Shown: piece by piece, positions 1-9,315 of the stretch
How the letters are laid out: the number at the start of each line of letters is the position of its first letter
Numbering within the stretch: position 1 is the first letter of the stretch
Assembly: GCF_002929745.1 (NCBI RefSeq)
Contig: NZ_PJIQ01000002.1
Span: 124,001 to 188,000, forward strand
Source: Arthrobacter sp. B1805
GTDB lineage: Bacteria; Actinomycetota; Actinomycetes; Actinomycetales; Micrococcaceae
Length of the DNA: 64,000 bases
Reading direction: 5' to 3'
Translations under genes and position numbers: made by a program
The notes under the pieces: model-generated
The model's input: the letters and a program-made list of their open reading frames with translations, nothing else
Databases searched by the model: none
Told to the model about the DNA's origin: nothing

Positions 1-531
1 CTCGAGGGCGGGGAAGGACGCCTCCCGGACCTCGTCATCCCAGAGCAGCGTCTGCAGCATGAGGACGTCCCCGCGGACCCGCAGCGCGGCCAGGCGGCTC
101 TTCTGGCGGAGTGAGAACTGCACGATCGCGGTGCGCTCCGTGTCCTCGAGGGTCCGCCGAAGCAGGACGTAGGCCTTCGTGGAGGTGCTGTCGGGCTCGA
201 GGTAGTAGGCGCGGTCGTACATGATCGGATCGATCTGCTCGCTCGGGACGAACTCCACCACCTCGATCTCCCGGCTCTTCTCGACCGGAAGGGAGGCGAG
301 ATCCTCGTCCGTGAGGACGACGGTGTGCTCGCCGTCGTCGTAGGCCTTGTCGATGTGCTTGAAGTCCACGATCTCGCTGCAGATCTCGCAGCGCCGCTGG
401 TAGCGGATGCGGCCGCCGTCCTTGTCGTGCACCTGGTGCAGGGAGATGTCGTGGTCCTCCGTGGCGCTGTAGACCTTGACCGGCACATTGACCAGCCCGA
501 ATGCAACCGCACCCTTCCAGATGGCTCTCAT
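1..531 (-). CDS. ku: Ku domain protein, bacterial NHEJ (3' end outside window)
   Basis: Bacterial Ku binds DNA double-strand ends as a homodimer and recruits LigD. The visible 177 residues run without a stop to the left edge, so the C-terminus is missing. The start is the ATG read from 531 down, giving MRAIWKGAVAFGLVNVPVK, the typical opening of bacterial Ku. Further in are the Ku-like stretch IRYQRRCEIC and an acidic PSEQIDPIMYDRAYYLEP-type segment. No clear Shine-Dalgarno precedes the ATG; a TTGACT hexamer ends six bases upstream, so the mRNA may be leaderless. LigD lies 650 bases away on the opposite strand, which fits a two-protein end-joining system. Confidence 0.95.
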   Translation of the reverse strand, partial: MRAIWKGAVAFGLVNVPVKVYSATEDHDISLHQVHDKDGGRIRYQRRCEICSEIVDFKHIDKAYDDGEHTVVLTDEDLASLPVEKSREIEVVEFVPSEQIDPIMYDRAYYLEPDSTSTKAYVLLRRTLEDTERTAIVQFSLRQKSRLAALRVRGDVLMLQTLLWDDEVREASFPALE

Positions 532-588
532 GGGTCAAGTCAACACCAAGCAGGCTTAGTGGGCCAGAGGATGCCCTCGGTCCACCCC

Positions 589-594
589 TAGACT
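589..594 (+). promoter_or_regulatory. -10-like hexamer, probable leaderless start of 601 gene
   Basis: TAGACT ends six bases before the GTG at 601, so transcription would begin at or next to the start codon. No convincing -35 is seen. The same spacing recurs before other genes in the window. Confidence 0.45.
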
Positions 595-600
595 TGAGGG

Positions 601-1095
601 GTGACTTCCGAGACCGTAGAGCCCATCGTCAGCAAGACAACCAGCGACGACGGCGCCACCGTGCTGCGCCTGGAGTTCCAGTTCGCGTTCCCGCCGACCG
701 TCCTGTGGAAGCACCTGACCGAGGCGGACAAGCTGAAGTACTGGTTCCCCTGCGAGATGGAGTTCGAACCGCGGAAGGACGAGGAGATCCTCTTCCGGTA
801 CGCGGACCAGAAGCCACTGCGCGGGGTGGTCCTCGAGGCGGAGCGCCCACGCCTCCTCGCTTATACCTGGGAGACGGACAGCTTGCGCTGGGAGCTCGCG
901 CGGACGGGCGACAACGGTACGCAACTCGTGCTCCACCTGACGCCGGGCAGCCCCCGGCACTCGCCGACGATGGCCGCTGGCTGGCACCTCACTATCGCCG
1001 GCCTGGACGACTTCCTCAACAAGCGGAACCTCGGCCAGGATCCGGCACTCTGGGACATCTACGTCGATCGCTACCGCGCGCAGTTCGCCGACTAG
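601..1095 (+). CDS. SRPBCC (AHSA1/START-like) domain protein
   Basis: This 164-residue protein looks like the AHSA1-type SRPBCC fold, a helix-grip domain that encloses a hydrophobic ligand pocket. Family signs are the opening phrase FPPTVLWKHLTEADKLKYWF, the central LLAYTW strand, LVLHLTPGSP, and a C-terminal long helix around AAGWHLTIAGLDDFL. The ligand cannot be told from sequence. The start is GTG, preceded by a -10-like element at a leaderless distance. It sits between ku (divergent) and ligD (same strand, 82 bases on), but nothing in the protein ties it to DNA repair. Confidence 0.8.
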   Translation: MTSETVEPIVSKTTSDDGATVLRLEFQFAFPPTVLWKHLTEADKLKYWFPCEMEFEPRKDEEILFRYADQKPLRGVVLEAERPRLLAYTWETDSLRWELARTGDNGTQLVLHLTPGSPRHSPTMAAGWHLTIAGLDDFLNKRNLGQDPALWDIYVDRYRAQFAD

Positions 1096-1177
1096 GACAC
1101 GCGGCGCCGCCTCTGCACCCGTCACCGGCGGCTGATTGCCACTGGCATCGCGCGCGTATCCGGTCAAGACTGGGTGA

Positions 1178-3790
1178 ATGGCCCCTCCGAGCTCCGCCCG
1201 GCAACAGACCGTCACCGTGGACGGGCGCACGCTCCGGCTGTCCAATCTGGACAAGGTGCTGTACCCGGCGACGGGAACGACCAAGGCCGATGTCCTGGCC
1301 TACTACGCAGCAGTGGCTCCCCACCTGATCCGGCACGCGGGCCATCGTCCCGTCACGCGGAAGCGCTGGGTGCACGGTGTGGGCACACCGGACGAGCCGG
1401 GCCAGGTGTTCTTCCAGAAGAACATCGACGACAACGCGCCCTCCTGGGTGCCGCGCAACGCCATTCAGCACAAGGACCACGTCAACGTCTACCCCATGGT
1501 CAACGACCTCGCGACGCTGACCTGGCTGGGCCAGATCGCGGCGATCGAGATCCACGTGCCGCAGTGGCGATTCGGGGCCGACGGTGCGAAGGGCAATCCC
1601 GACCGCCTCGTGCTGGACCTTGACCCGGGGGACGGAGCAGGGATTGCGGAGTGCGCAGAGGTGGCACGGCTTGCGCGGCCGATCCTGCAGGACATGGGAC
1701 TCGAGCCCTACCCTGTCACCAGCGGATCGAAGGGCATCCACCTCTACTGCGCCCTCGACGGAGGGCAGACATCCGAGCAGGTCTCCGCCGTCGCGCACGA
1801 ACTGGCCCGCGCCCTCGAGGCGGACCACCCGGACCTGGCCGTCAGCGACATGAAGAAGGCGCTGCGATCGGGCAGGGTGCTCGTGGACTGGAGCCAGAAC
1901 AACGCCAACAAGACGACGGTCAGTCCCTACTCGCTGCGCGGACGGTTCCAGCCGACCGTCGCCGCGCCGCGCACGTGGGAGGAACTCGATGATGAGGACC
2001 TGGGCCACCTCGACTACCACGAGGTGATGCAGCGGGTGGAGTCCCTGGGTGACGTGCTCGCCCCGGCAACGGCGTCCGTTGACGCCGGTGGGGACGACGA
2101 CGCCGGTGGAAACGCTGCGCCGTCGGACAGGTTGTCCACGTACCGGGCGATGCGGGATGCCACGAAGACACCCGAACCGGTCCCTGACACGGTGGGGCCG
2201 CCGGGGGGCAACAGCTTCGTCATCCAGGAACACCACGCCCGACGGCTCCACTACGATTTTCGCCTGGAGCGCGACGGCGTGCTCGTGTCATGGGCCATTC
2301 CGAAAGGTCCGCCCCTGACGCCGAGCAAGAACCACCTGGCAGTGCAGACGGAGGACCACCCACTCGACTACGGCTCCTTCGAAGGAACCATTCCCAAAGG
2401 GGAATACGGTGGGGGCGACGTCTCCATCTGGGATGCCGGAACGTACGAAGTGGAGAAGTGGCGGGACGGCAAGGAAGTCATCTGCACCCTCCACGGCAAA
2501 CCGGACGGCGGTCTGGCCCGGGGTGGCACCGCTATCCGCCGTTATGCCCTGATCAACACCGGCGGGGGAGCGAACGGCAAGAGCAACTGGCTCATCCACC
2601 TCATGAAGGACCAGCCCGCCGAGGCGCAGCAGGGCTCCCAGGCAAGTCCCACCGGGGACGAGGAGGGGGGCGGCGGCCAGGAGGAAGGCTCGGGTACCGG
2701 CTCGAGGTCGGCCCCGGAGACCGCCGGCCCGGTGGCCAGGGATGCCGGGAGCGCACGCACCTCGGACAGCCCGTCCCGGCACGCCGAGGCCGCGCGTTCG
2801 TCCGCGGGCGTCCGGGCTTCCGGGGCCGGCGTCATCCGCCCGATGCTGGCCACACTCGGCTCCGAGAACGGAATCGCCGACCCGGACGAGTGGGCGTATG
2901 AGATGAAGTGGGACGGCGTGCGATGTATCGCGACCGTCAGGGACGGACGGGTCACCCTCGCGAGCCGGAACGGCATCGACACCACGGTGACCTACCCGGA
3001 GATCGGTGATCTCGGGGAGTATCTCAGCGCGGACAGTGCGGTGCTGGACGGCGAGATCGTCGCGCTGAACGGGAAGGGGCGTCCGGACTTCAGTCTGCTG
3101 CAGACGCGCATGAAGCTCACGCACACAGCGGAGATAGCGGCGGCCCGCAGGACGACGCCGGTCAGTCTCATGCTGTTCGACCTGCTGGAGCTCGATGGCA
3201 ACGATCTCACCGGACTGGAGTACTGCCAGCGCCGCGAACTGCTCGAGAAAGCGGTCGACGAGGCGGAGGACGGTCACATCCAAGTTCCACCGGCGCTCGA
3301 TGCGACGCTGGAGGAGGCCGTCGAGGCCAGCCGGCAACTCGGCCTCGAAGGCATCATGGCCAAGCGCCTCTCGAGTGACTACCAGCCCGGCGCGCGGTCG
3401 TCGTCCTGGGTGAAGATCAAGCACGTCCACACCCAGGAAGTGGTGGTAGTCGGGTGGCGCCCCGGCAAGGGCAGCCGTACCGCGAAGGTCGGATCGCTGC
3501 TCGTAGCAGTGCCCGACGGCGTCGATCTGCGATACGTGGGCCGCGTGGGATCCGGACTGACGGAACGGGATCTCGCCGAGGTGGGCGCCCGCCTCCGGAA
3601 GCTGGCACGCAAGACGGCCCCGCTCGACGACGTGCCGAGCGCCGACGCGTCGGACGCGCACTGGGTCCGGCCCGCGCTGGTGGGGGAAGTCCAGTACAGC
3701 GAGCACACGGGAAGCGGGCGGCTCCGCCACCCGGTGTGGCGGGGCTGGCGCCCCGACAAGACGCCGTCGGACGTCGTCGTCGAGCTCTGA
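1178..3790 (+). CDS. ligD: Multidomain ATP-dependent DNA ligase LigD
   Basis: LigD processes and seals DNA ends in Ku-dependent NHEJ. The 870 residues carry three modules in the order polymerase, phosphoesterase, ligase, as in mycobacteria and opposite to the Pseudomonas order. The primase-polymerase domain covers about residues 8-300, with LDLDPGDG near 147 supplying metal-binding Asp residues. The 3'-phosphoesterase follows near 345-465 with HHARRLHYDFRLE and IPKGEYGGGDV. A low-complexity linker (about 480-550) leads to the ligase domain with EMKWDGVR, whose Lys near residue 576 would be adenylated, then the OB domain ending near 860. The ATG has no Shine-Dalgarno and AAGACT ends six bases upstream. 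Confidence 0.97.
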   Translation: MAPPSSARQQTVTVDGRTLRLSNLDKVLYPATGTTKADVLAYYAAVAPHLIRHAGHRPVTRKRWVHGVGTPDEPGQVFFQKNIDDNAPSWVPRNAIQHKDHVNVYPMVNDLATLTWLGQIAAIEIHVPQWRFGADGAKGNPDRLVLDLDPGDGAGIAECAEVARLARPILQDMGLEPYPVTSGSKGIHLYCALDGGQTSEQVSAVAHELARALEADHPDLAVSDMKKALRSGRVLVDWSQNNANKTTVSPYSLRGRFQPTVAAPRTWEELDDEDLGHLDYHEVMQRVESLGDVLAPATASVDAGGDDDAGGNAAPSDRLSTYRAMRDATKTPEPVPDTVGPPGGNSFVIQEHHARRLHYDFRLERDGVLVSWAIPKGPPLTPSKNHLAVQTEDHPLDYGSFEGTIPKGEYGGGDVSIWDAGTYEVEKWRDGKEVICTLHGKPDGGLARGGTAIRRYALINTGGGANGKSNWLIHLMKDQPAEAQQGSQASPTGDEEGGGGQEEGSGTGSRSAPETAGPVARDAGSARTSDSPSRHAEAARSSAGVRASGAGVIRPMLATLGSENGIADPDEWAYEMKWDGVRCIATVRDGRVTLASRNGIDTTVTYPEIGDLGEYLSADSAVLDGEIVALNGKGRPDFSLLQTRMKLTHTAEIAAARRTTPVSLMLFDLLELDGNDLTGLEYCQRRELLEKAVDEAEDGHIQVPPALDATLEEAVEASRQLGLEGIMAKRLSSDYQPGARSSSWVKIKHVHTQEVVVVGWRPGKGSRTAKVGSLLVAVPDGVDLRYVGRVGSGLTERDLAEVGARLRKLARKTAPLDDVPSADASDAHWVRPALVGEVQYSEHTGSGRLRHPVWRGWRPDKTPSDVVVEL

Positions 3791-3839
3791 CCCCGCCGCC
3801 GAGGCGGAACCACCATAACGTATAACCAAGGAGGCATAC

Positions 3840-6224
3840 ATGACCGGTCTTGATATCGCAGGCATGGACGCGTGGTGGCGGGCGGCGAACTACATCTCTG
3901 TGGGGCAGATCTACCTGCGTGACAACGCGTTGCTGACGCGTCCGCTCGCGAGTGAGGACGTCAAGGCACGCCTGCTCGGCCACTGGGGAACCACCCCCGG
4001 GCTCAATTTCGTCTATGCGCACCTCAACCGGGTCATCTCCGAGCGGAAGCAGGAGATGCTGTTCGTCACCGGCCCCGGCCACGGCGGCCCGGCCAACGTG
4101 GCCAACGCCTGGCTCGAGGGGACGTACTCCGAGGTCTACAGCACCATCGGCAAGGATGGCGCTGGGCTCAATGCCCTGTTCAGGCAGTTCAGCTACCCCG
4201 GCGGGATCCCGTCCCACGCCGCTCCCGAGACACCCGGATCCATCCACGAGGGCGGGGAGCTCGGCTACACCCTCGCCCACGCCTACGGCGCCGTCTTCGA
4301 CAACCCGACGCTGATCGCCGCAGCGGTCGTGGGTGACGGCGAAGCCGAGACAGGGCCACTCGCCACGAGCTGGCACTCGAACAGTTTCGTCGACCCCGCC
4401 GTCGACGGCGCCGTGCTCCCGATCCTGCACCTCAACGGGTACAAGATCGCCAACCCGACGGTGCTGGCCCGCATGCCGGAGGAACAGTTGCGGCAACTGA
4501 TGTACGGCTACGGCTACGACCCGCACTTCGTGACGGTCTCGGATCCGTCGGCCACGCAGGACGCCCACCGCGACTTCGCGGCTGTCCTGGACGCCTGCAT
4601 CGATGACATCCTCGCGATCCAGGACCAGGCGCGCACCTCTCCGGCGGGTGCGGACGCTGCCGCCGCCCGGTGGCCGATGATCGTTCTGCGCTCACCGAAG
4701 GGCTGGACCGGCCCGGCCGAGGTGGACGGCAAGCCCGTCGAAGGGACCTGGCGCGCCCACCAGGTGCCGCTCTCCGGGATCCACGACAACGAGGAGCACC
4801 TGCACCAGCTCGAGGAGTGGATGCGGTCCTACGACCCGGCGACGCTGTTCACGGAGGCGGGGGAACTCAGGCCGGAGATCTCTGAGCTGGCGCCTCCCGG
4901 CGACCTGCGGATGAGTGCGACCCCCTACGCGAACGGTGGCTGGCTCCTCCGCGACCTCGTATTGCCCCGCTACGCGGATCACGCCGTCGAGGTGACGCGC
5001 CCGGGAACGGAGAAGGTGAGCCCGATGACGACCGTCGGGGGGTACCTGCGGGACATCATGCAGAGCAACCCGCACAACTTCAGGCTGTTCGGGCCGGACG
5101 AGACGGCGTCGAACCGCCTGTCCGCTGTCTACGAGGTGACGGACAAGGTCTGGCAGCCGCGCATTGAGGACGTCGACGAGCACCTCGCGCGCTCCGGCCG
5201 CGTGATGGAGGTGCTCAGCGAGCACCTCTGCCAGGGGTGGCTCGAGGGCTACCTGCTCACCGGCCGGCACGGTGTCTTCAACTGCTACGAGGCGTTCGTG
5301 CACATCGTCGACTCGATGTTCAACCAGTTCGCGAAGTGGCTCAAGGTGCACCGTACGCTGTCCTGGCGCCGGCCCATCGCTTCCTTCAACTACATGCTGT
5401 CGAGCCACGTCTGGCAGCAGGACCACAACGGCTTCTCCCATCAGGACCCGGGGTTCATCGACCATGTGGTCAACAAGAAGGCGGACATCATCCGGGTCTA
5501 CCTGCCCCCGGATGCCAACACGATGCTCGCCGTGACCGAGCACTGCATGCAGACTCGCGACACCGTCAACGTGATCGTGACGGGCAAGCAGCCGACCCCT
5601 ACGTGGTTCGGCCCGGACGAAGCGCACCTGCACGTCAAGCGCGGCATCGGCATCCTCGGCTTCGCAGGCTCTGAGGAAGGGGGCGTGGAGCCCGACGTCG
5701 TCCTCGCCTGTGCGGGCGACGTGCCGACGCTCGAGACAGTGGCCGCAGCGGGCCTGCTCAAGGCGGGCGTGCCGGGACTGAAGATCCGCGTGGTCAATGT
5801 CGTGGACCTCATGCGGCTGCAGGACAGCTCCGAGCACCCGCACGGGCTGTCAGCGCGGGACTTCGACACCCTGTTCACCACCTCGAAGCCCGTGGTCTTC
5901 GCCTACCACGGCTACCCGTGGCTCATTCATCGGTTGACCTATCGGCGCACCAACCACGAGAACCTGCATGTCCGTGGCTACAAGGAGGAGGGCACCACGA
6001 CGACGCCCTTCGACATGGCGATGCTCAACCAGATCGACAGGTTCCAGCTGGCGATGGACGTCATCGACCGCGTGCCGGCACTGGGTGCGTCCGAGGCCCG
6101 CTTCCGACAGGACCTGCAGGACCAGCGTCAACGAGCGTGGCAGTACACGCGCGACGCCGGCAAGGACCTGGAATCCATCACCGGCTGGACACTGGACGAG
6201 TCCTCACCGGACGACGCGACGTAG
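3840..6224 (+). CDS. xfp: Phosphoketolase (xylulose-5-P / fructose-6-P)
   Basis: This thiamine-diphosphate enzyme splits xylulose 5-phosphate, and often fructose 6-phosphate, into acetyl phosphate and a shorter sugar phosphate. At 794 residues it is full length. Diagnostic segments are [39 protein letters not shown] and [17 protein letters not shown] (diphosphate and Mg binding), with [12 protein letters not shown] in the second half. A strong AAGGAGG at 3828-3834 lies five bases before the ATG, which fixes the start. No acetate kinase or phosphotransacetylase gene is in the window, so how the acetyl phosphate is used is unknown. The gene appears to be its own unit, 49 bases after ligD. Confidence 0.97.
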   Translation: MTGLDIAGMDAWWRAANYISVGQIYLRDNALLTRPLASEDVKARLLGHWGTTPGLNFVYAHLNRVISERKQEMLFVTGPGHGGPANVANAWLEGTYSEVYSTIGKDGAGLNALFRQFSYPGGIPSHAAPETPGSIHEGGELGYTLAHAYGAVFDNPTLIAAAVVGDGEAETGPLATSWHSNSFVDPAVDGAVLPILHLNGYKIANPTVLARMPEEQLRQLMYGYGYDPHFVTVSDPSATQDAHRDFAAVLDACIDDILAIQDQARTSPAGADAAAARWPMIVLRSPKGWTGPAEVDGKPVEGTWRAHQVPLSGIHDNEEHLHQLEEWMRSYDPATLFTEAGELRPEISELAPPGDLRMSATPYANGGWLLRDLVLPRYADHAVEVTRPGTEKVSPMTTVGGYLRDIMQSNPHNFRLFGPDETASNRLSAVYEVTDKVWQPRIEDVDEHLARSGRVMEVLSEHLCQGWLEGYLLTGRHGVFNCYEAFVHIVDSMFNQFAKWLKVHRTLSWRRPIASFNYMLSSHVWQQDHNGFSHQDPGFIDHVVNKKADIIRVYLPPDANTMLAVTEHCMQTRDTVNVIVTGKQPTPTWFGPDEAHLHVKRGIGILGFAGSEEGGVEPDVVLACAGDVPTLETVAAAGLLKAGVPGLKIRVVNVVDLMRLQDSSEHPHGLSARDFDTLFTTSKPVVFAYHGYPWLIHRLTYRRTNHENLHVRGYKEEGTTTTPFDMAMLNQIDRFQLAMDVIDRVPALGASEARFRQDLQDQRQRAWQYTRDAGKDLESITGWTLDESSPDDAT

Positions 6225-6241
6225 TCGGGCGGGGGTAGCCG

Positions 6242-6607
6242 TCAGAGGAACTCGTCGTTGCTGATGTGATTGTCCCCGACGGTCGAGATGCCGTCGTCAT
6301 ATCCCTCGGGAAGTGTGAGCTGCGGGAGATGGTCGACGTACGCCGCGAAGGGCGCCGCGTCGTCGTCGCTGTAGTGTGCGCCTGCGACGGCGGAGTCGGC
6401 ACAGTCCAGCAGTTCGTTGACCGCCTGGGTCAGCAGGTCGCGTTCCCTCACCGGCAGCATCCTCAGGCCGTCGAGGTATTCCTGCACGTCGAGGTGGGCG
6501 GCGCAGCCGGACAGGTCGATGTAGGCGGTGAGGATGTCGTCGAGGCCCAGGCCCGACTCCCTCACGGCCTGGACGACACTCCACTGCTGGAGGTGTGCGC
6601 TCAGCAC
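6242..6607 (-). CDS. Hypothetical acidic protein, 121 aa
   Basis: I do not recognise this family. The protein is acidic and largely helical by eye, with HLDVQEYLDGLRMLPVRERDLLTQAVNELLD in the middle and no membrane segment. I start it at GTG 6607 because AAGGAG lies five bases upstream. A longer version could begin at ATG 6646. The GTG overlaps the stop codon of a 26-codon reading frame (GTGCTGA), so translation is probably coupled to it. The gene is convergent with phosphoketolase, their ends 17 bases apart. Confidence 0.6.
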   Translation of the reverse strand: MLSAHLQQWSVVQAVRESGLGLDDILTAYIDLSGCAAHLDVQEYLDGLRMLPVRERDLLTQAVNELLDCADSAVAGAHYSDDDAAPFAAYVDHLPQLTLPEGYDDGISTVGDNHISNDEFL

Positions 6608-6681
6608 GATCGCTCCTTCGTCGCCGTGCGGTTCCGCCCTGCACATCGCGCCATGACGTGGCCGTCGTCTGTTGTCTGCAT
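6601..6681 (-). CDS. Possible 26-aa leader peptide, coupled to downstream gene
   Basis: An ATG at 6681, preceded by a GGGGAA ribosome site, opens a short frame (MQTTDDGHVMARCAGRNRTA and six more residues) that ends in TGA at 6601-6603. That stop overlaps the GTG of the next gene in the pattern GTGCTGA. It may be a real small protein or a translational feeder; no function can be given. Confidence 0.35.
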   Translation of the reverse strand: MQTTDDGHVMARCAGRNRTATKERSC

Positions 6682-6778
6682 GTTCCCCTTTTCCGCCACT
6701 TCATCCTGAGACTCCGTCAACGTTCCCATGGGGCCGATTCCCGGACAAAGCCCGCCTCCGCATTTTGTTGTCCGGTCT

Positions 6779-6790
6779 TGCAAAATTGCA
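6779..6790. promoter_or_regulatory. Short inverted repeat in divergent intergenic region
   Basis: TGCAAAATTGCA has two perfect five-base arms around AA. It lies in the AT-richest part of the 270-base gap between the small minus-strand frame (6681) and the plus-strand esterase (6951), so it is a plausible operator. Nothing else in the gap is recognised except a possible TAGCAT -10 at 6913-6918 for the esterase. Confidence 0.3.
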
Positions 6791-6950
6791 GCACCCGTGG
6801 AACGGGCCATGCGCTGTTGGGCGCCGGCACGACGTGTCGCTCACCGGCAGGCGCGGGTCGGTCTGGAGGTGAGCAGAGTTGCCCACCTGTTCTCCGCCGA
6901 ACGCAAAGGTCCTAGCATTGCTCGGAGAAACAAATGGGGGAGAGCTTGCT

Positions 6951-8078
6951 ATGCAATCACGGGAATCAGGGCAGTCACGGGAATCGGCGGAAACCGGTGC
7001 GAGGGTGATGCCGCCCGACGGCGCGTCACCCGGGGCGGAGCAGGTGCTGCGATCCGGTGCGAGACCGATGCGTCCCACGAGGCGGTTCTCCCGACGACGG
7101 AAGATCGGTCTGGTCATCGTTCTGGCGATGATCATTGTCATCGTGGTGTCCGCTACGCCGTGGCCGTCCGCCCTGGTGATCCGGAGTGTCTTCGAGCGGG
7201 GCGGCAAGGCCCTCGTCGAAGAGATGACCCCGTACGTCCCCGACACGCCGCTCCGGACGCGAACCGGCGTGTCCTATAAGCCCGGTGCCGTCTTCGATGC
7301 CTTCAGCCCGGAAGGAACAACGGGACCGCTCCCGACCGTGGTGTGGATCCATGGCGGCGCGTGGATCTCCGGCGCGCAGAGCGACGTGGACCCGTACCTC
7401 CGGATTCTCGCCGCGGAGGGTTACACGACGATCGGGGTGGGCTATCCGATCGCCCCGGAGGCCACGTACCCCACGGCAGTGCGGGACATCAACGACGCGC
7501 TGGCCTACATCAAGGCACACGCCGATGAGTTGCACGTCGACACCAGCCGCATCGTCCTGGCCGGCGACTCCGCCGGCGCCCAGCTCGCGAGCCAGATGGC
7601 AACCCTGACAGTGAACCCCGACTACGCCAACCTCATGGGGATAGAACCCGCCCTCCGGAAGGAGGAACTGGCTGCCACCATCCTGCATTGCGGTGTCTAC
7701 GATCTCCGCGCGATGGCGGACCTCAGCGGCATCCCCGCGTGGGGGTTCAAGACCGCACTCTGGGCCTACACGGGCACCCGCGACTGGTCCTCGACGTACG
7801 CCGGTAGCACCATGTCCACCATCGACTTCGTCACCGGCGACCTCCCGCCGACGTTCATCAGCGGCGGGAACGGTGACGGACTCACGTGGATCCAATCCGT
7901 CCCGTACAGCAACCGCCTGAAAGGTGCCGGCGTCCCGGTCACCGAACTCTTCTGGCCCGCCAACCACGAACCCGAGCTCCCCCACGAGTACCAGTTCCAT
8001 CTGGATCATGCCGAGGCACGCGAGGCCAGGGACAGGACCCTCGACTTCCTGTCCACGCACGTCGCCGACAGGCCCTGA
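6951..8078 (+). CDS. Membrane-anchored alpha/beta hydrolase (HSL-type esterase)
   Basis: The protein has 375 residues. After a basic cytoplasmic N-terminus of about 50 residues comes one hydrophobic helix (IGLVIVLAMIIVIVVSATPW), then an extracytoplasmic esterase domain. HGGAW supplies the oxyanion hole of the hormone-sensitive-lipase group, GDSAG holds the nucleophilic Ser, and NHEPELPHEYQF near the C-terminus holds the likely catalytic His. Substrate unknown. I chose ATG 6951 because a purine-rich GGGGGAGAG lies six bases upstream; the frame stays open back to 6879 but without a ribosome site. The next gene is convergent and starts 63 bases on. Confidence 0.85.
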   Translation: MQSRESGQSRESAETGARVMPPDGASPGAEQVLRSGARPMRPTRRFSRRRKIGLVIVLAMIIVIVVSATPWPSALVIRSVFERGGKALVEEMTPYVPDTPLRTRTGVSYKPGAVFDAFSPEGTTGPLPTVVWIHGGAWISGAQSDVDPYLRILAAEGYTTIGVGYPIAPEATYPTAVRDINDALAYIKAHADELHVDTSRIVLAGDSAGAQLASQMATLTVNPDYANLMGIEPALRKEELAATILHCGVYDLRAMADLSGIPAWGFKTALWAYTGTRDWSSTYAGSTMSTIDFVTGDLPPTFISGGNGDGLTWIQSVPYSNRLKGAGVPVTELFWPANHEPELPHEYQFHLDHAEAREARDRTLDFLSTHVADRP

Positions 8079-8140
8079 ACGGGACAGGCCGGCGCGCCAC
8101 CTGGTGAAGCAACCCTGCGATGCGCAGCAGGCGTGAGGCA

Positions 8141-9250
8141 TCAGGCGCCGGGGTGCTGCGTCCGGTAGATCTCCATCTGCCGGCGCCTGCGCTGGAGGCT
8201 GTCGCGGCGAGGGGTGCTGTCGGCGTCGGGCGCTTCGGCCGTCAGGTCGATGTGGCGCTCGCCGTAGTGCCACAACAGCATGTCGTCCAGGAGGCGGTCC
8301 GGACCGGGCGAGTACCTGTGGTCCAGGGCCTTGCGGACCGTCGTGATGGTATCGGCCTGCAGCAGGGAGACGAGTTCGAGAGTGGTGGTCAGGCCGTGGG
8401 CGGCCAGCAGTTCGGCGGCCCAGCCCCAGTTGTCGTCCGATTTCCGGTCGACGTGCGGCAGGAGCGTCTGCCACACGTCGCGTATCCGGTTCGGCGTGAG
8501 GGGAGCGCTGCCCTCTCCATCCTCGTCCCAGAAACCCGTGACCGTCTCGTACCGCTCGTGCAGTTCGGCGAACGCGGACTCCACGGTCTCGAGCATGGCG
8601 GCGGTGCCGGTGAACTGCCGATCGAAGTAGGGGCTCCACGCCTTCGGGTTGGACGCCTTGAAACGAATGTCGTGCTCGATCTCCGACCAGGCGTGGGCGA
8701 GGACCGTGCGCACCTGGACCTCGAACAGGTAGCTTCCGGCCGCTTTCGTCTCAGGGTCCACGGCCTGCTGGAAGGACCGGACGACGTCGTTGTGGATGGT
8801 GCGCATGATGAGGTGACGGCTCGAATAGCCGTATGTGCCGGACTCGATGGAGCCGATGTCCTTCTCGCGGTCACCGCGGCAGTCGAATTCGTTGCGTTGG
8901 CGCTTCAGCAGGTTCGCTGCGAGGTCGACCTCGTGCGGAAGGGTGGTGATGATCCGGACGCCGACCAGGTCGGTGAGGTTGCGGAGCGGATCCGGGAACA
9001 CGAGGGTGGGAGGGGCGCCGGGATCCGTCGAGGGCAGGGTGCGGGACGCCTTGTCGCGGAAGGACTCCACCGTCTTGGTGCGGGCCGTCACGAACAGGGG
9101 CTTGAGGTCGCTTCCGTCGAAGATGGCAGCGATGCTGTCCCGCATGGCGACGGTGACGCGATCGAGGGCCGGCCGTACGCGCTCGTACTCGCGCGTAGTT
9201 GCTTCGACGACAGGGCGCAGCCGCTCGTCGAGTTCATCCCACGCGCCCAT
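8141..9250 (-). CDS. RelA/SpoT-domain protein, putative (p)ppGpp synthetase
   Basis: This 369-residue protein has the nucleotidyl-transferase fold of RelA/SpoT enzymes, which move pyrophosphate from ATP to GTP/GDP or, in toxic relatives, to other acceptors. Visible motifs are TDLVGVRIIT, TYGYSSRHLIM (guanosine-binding loop) and FEVQVRTVLAHAWSEIEHD. There is no HD hydrolase domain before it and no TGS or ACT domain after it, so it is not the main Rel protein. It is longer than typical small alarmone synthetases because of a helical C-terminal extension of about 150 residues ending in a basic stretch. AGGAAGG nine bases upstream supports the ATG. It diverges from a lipoprotein gene. Confidence 0.85.
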   Translation of the reverse strand: MGAWDELDERLRPVVEATTREYERVRPALDRVTVAMRDSIAAIFDGSDLKPLFVTARTKTVESFRDKASRTLPSTDPGAPPTLVFPDPLRNLTDLVGVRIITTLPHEVDLAANLLKRQRNEFDCRGDREKDIGSIESGTYGYSSRHLIMRTIHNDVVRSFQQAVDPETKAAGSYLFEVQVRTVLAHAWSEIEHDIRFKASNPKAWSPYFDRQFTGTAAMLETVESAFAELHERYETVTGFWDEDGEGSAPLTPNRIRDVWQTLLPHVDRKSDDNWGWAAELLAAHGLTTTLELVSLLQADTITTVRKALDHRYSPGPDRLLDDMLLWHYGERHIDLTAEAPDADSTPRRDSLQRRRRQMEIYRTQHPGA

Positions 9251-9303
9251 GTACCGTGCCTTCCTGGAGGAGAGACTTCATCGTAGCCAACCCCGGGGAC
9301 GGT

Positions 9304-9309
9304 TACGCT
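9304..9309 (+). promoter_or_regulatory. -10-like hexamer of 9316 gene (leaderless)
   Basis: TACGCT ends six bases before ATG 9316 and no Shine-Dalgarno is present, so the mRNA probably starts at the initiation codon. Confidence 0.5.
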
Positions 9310-9315
9310 TCCCTC

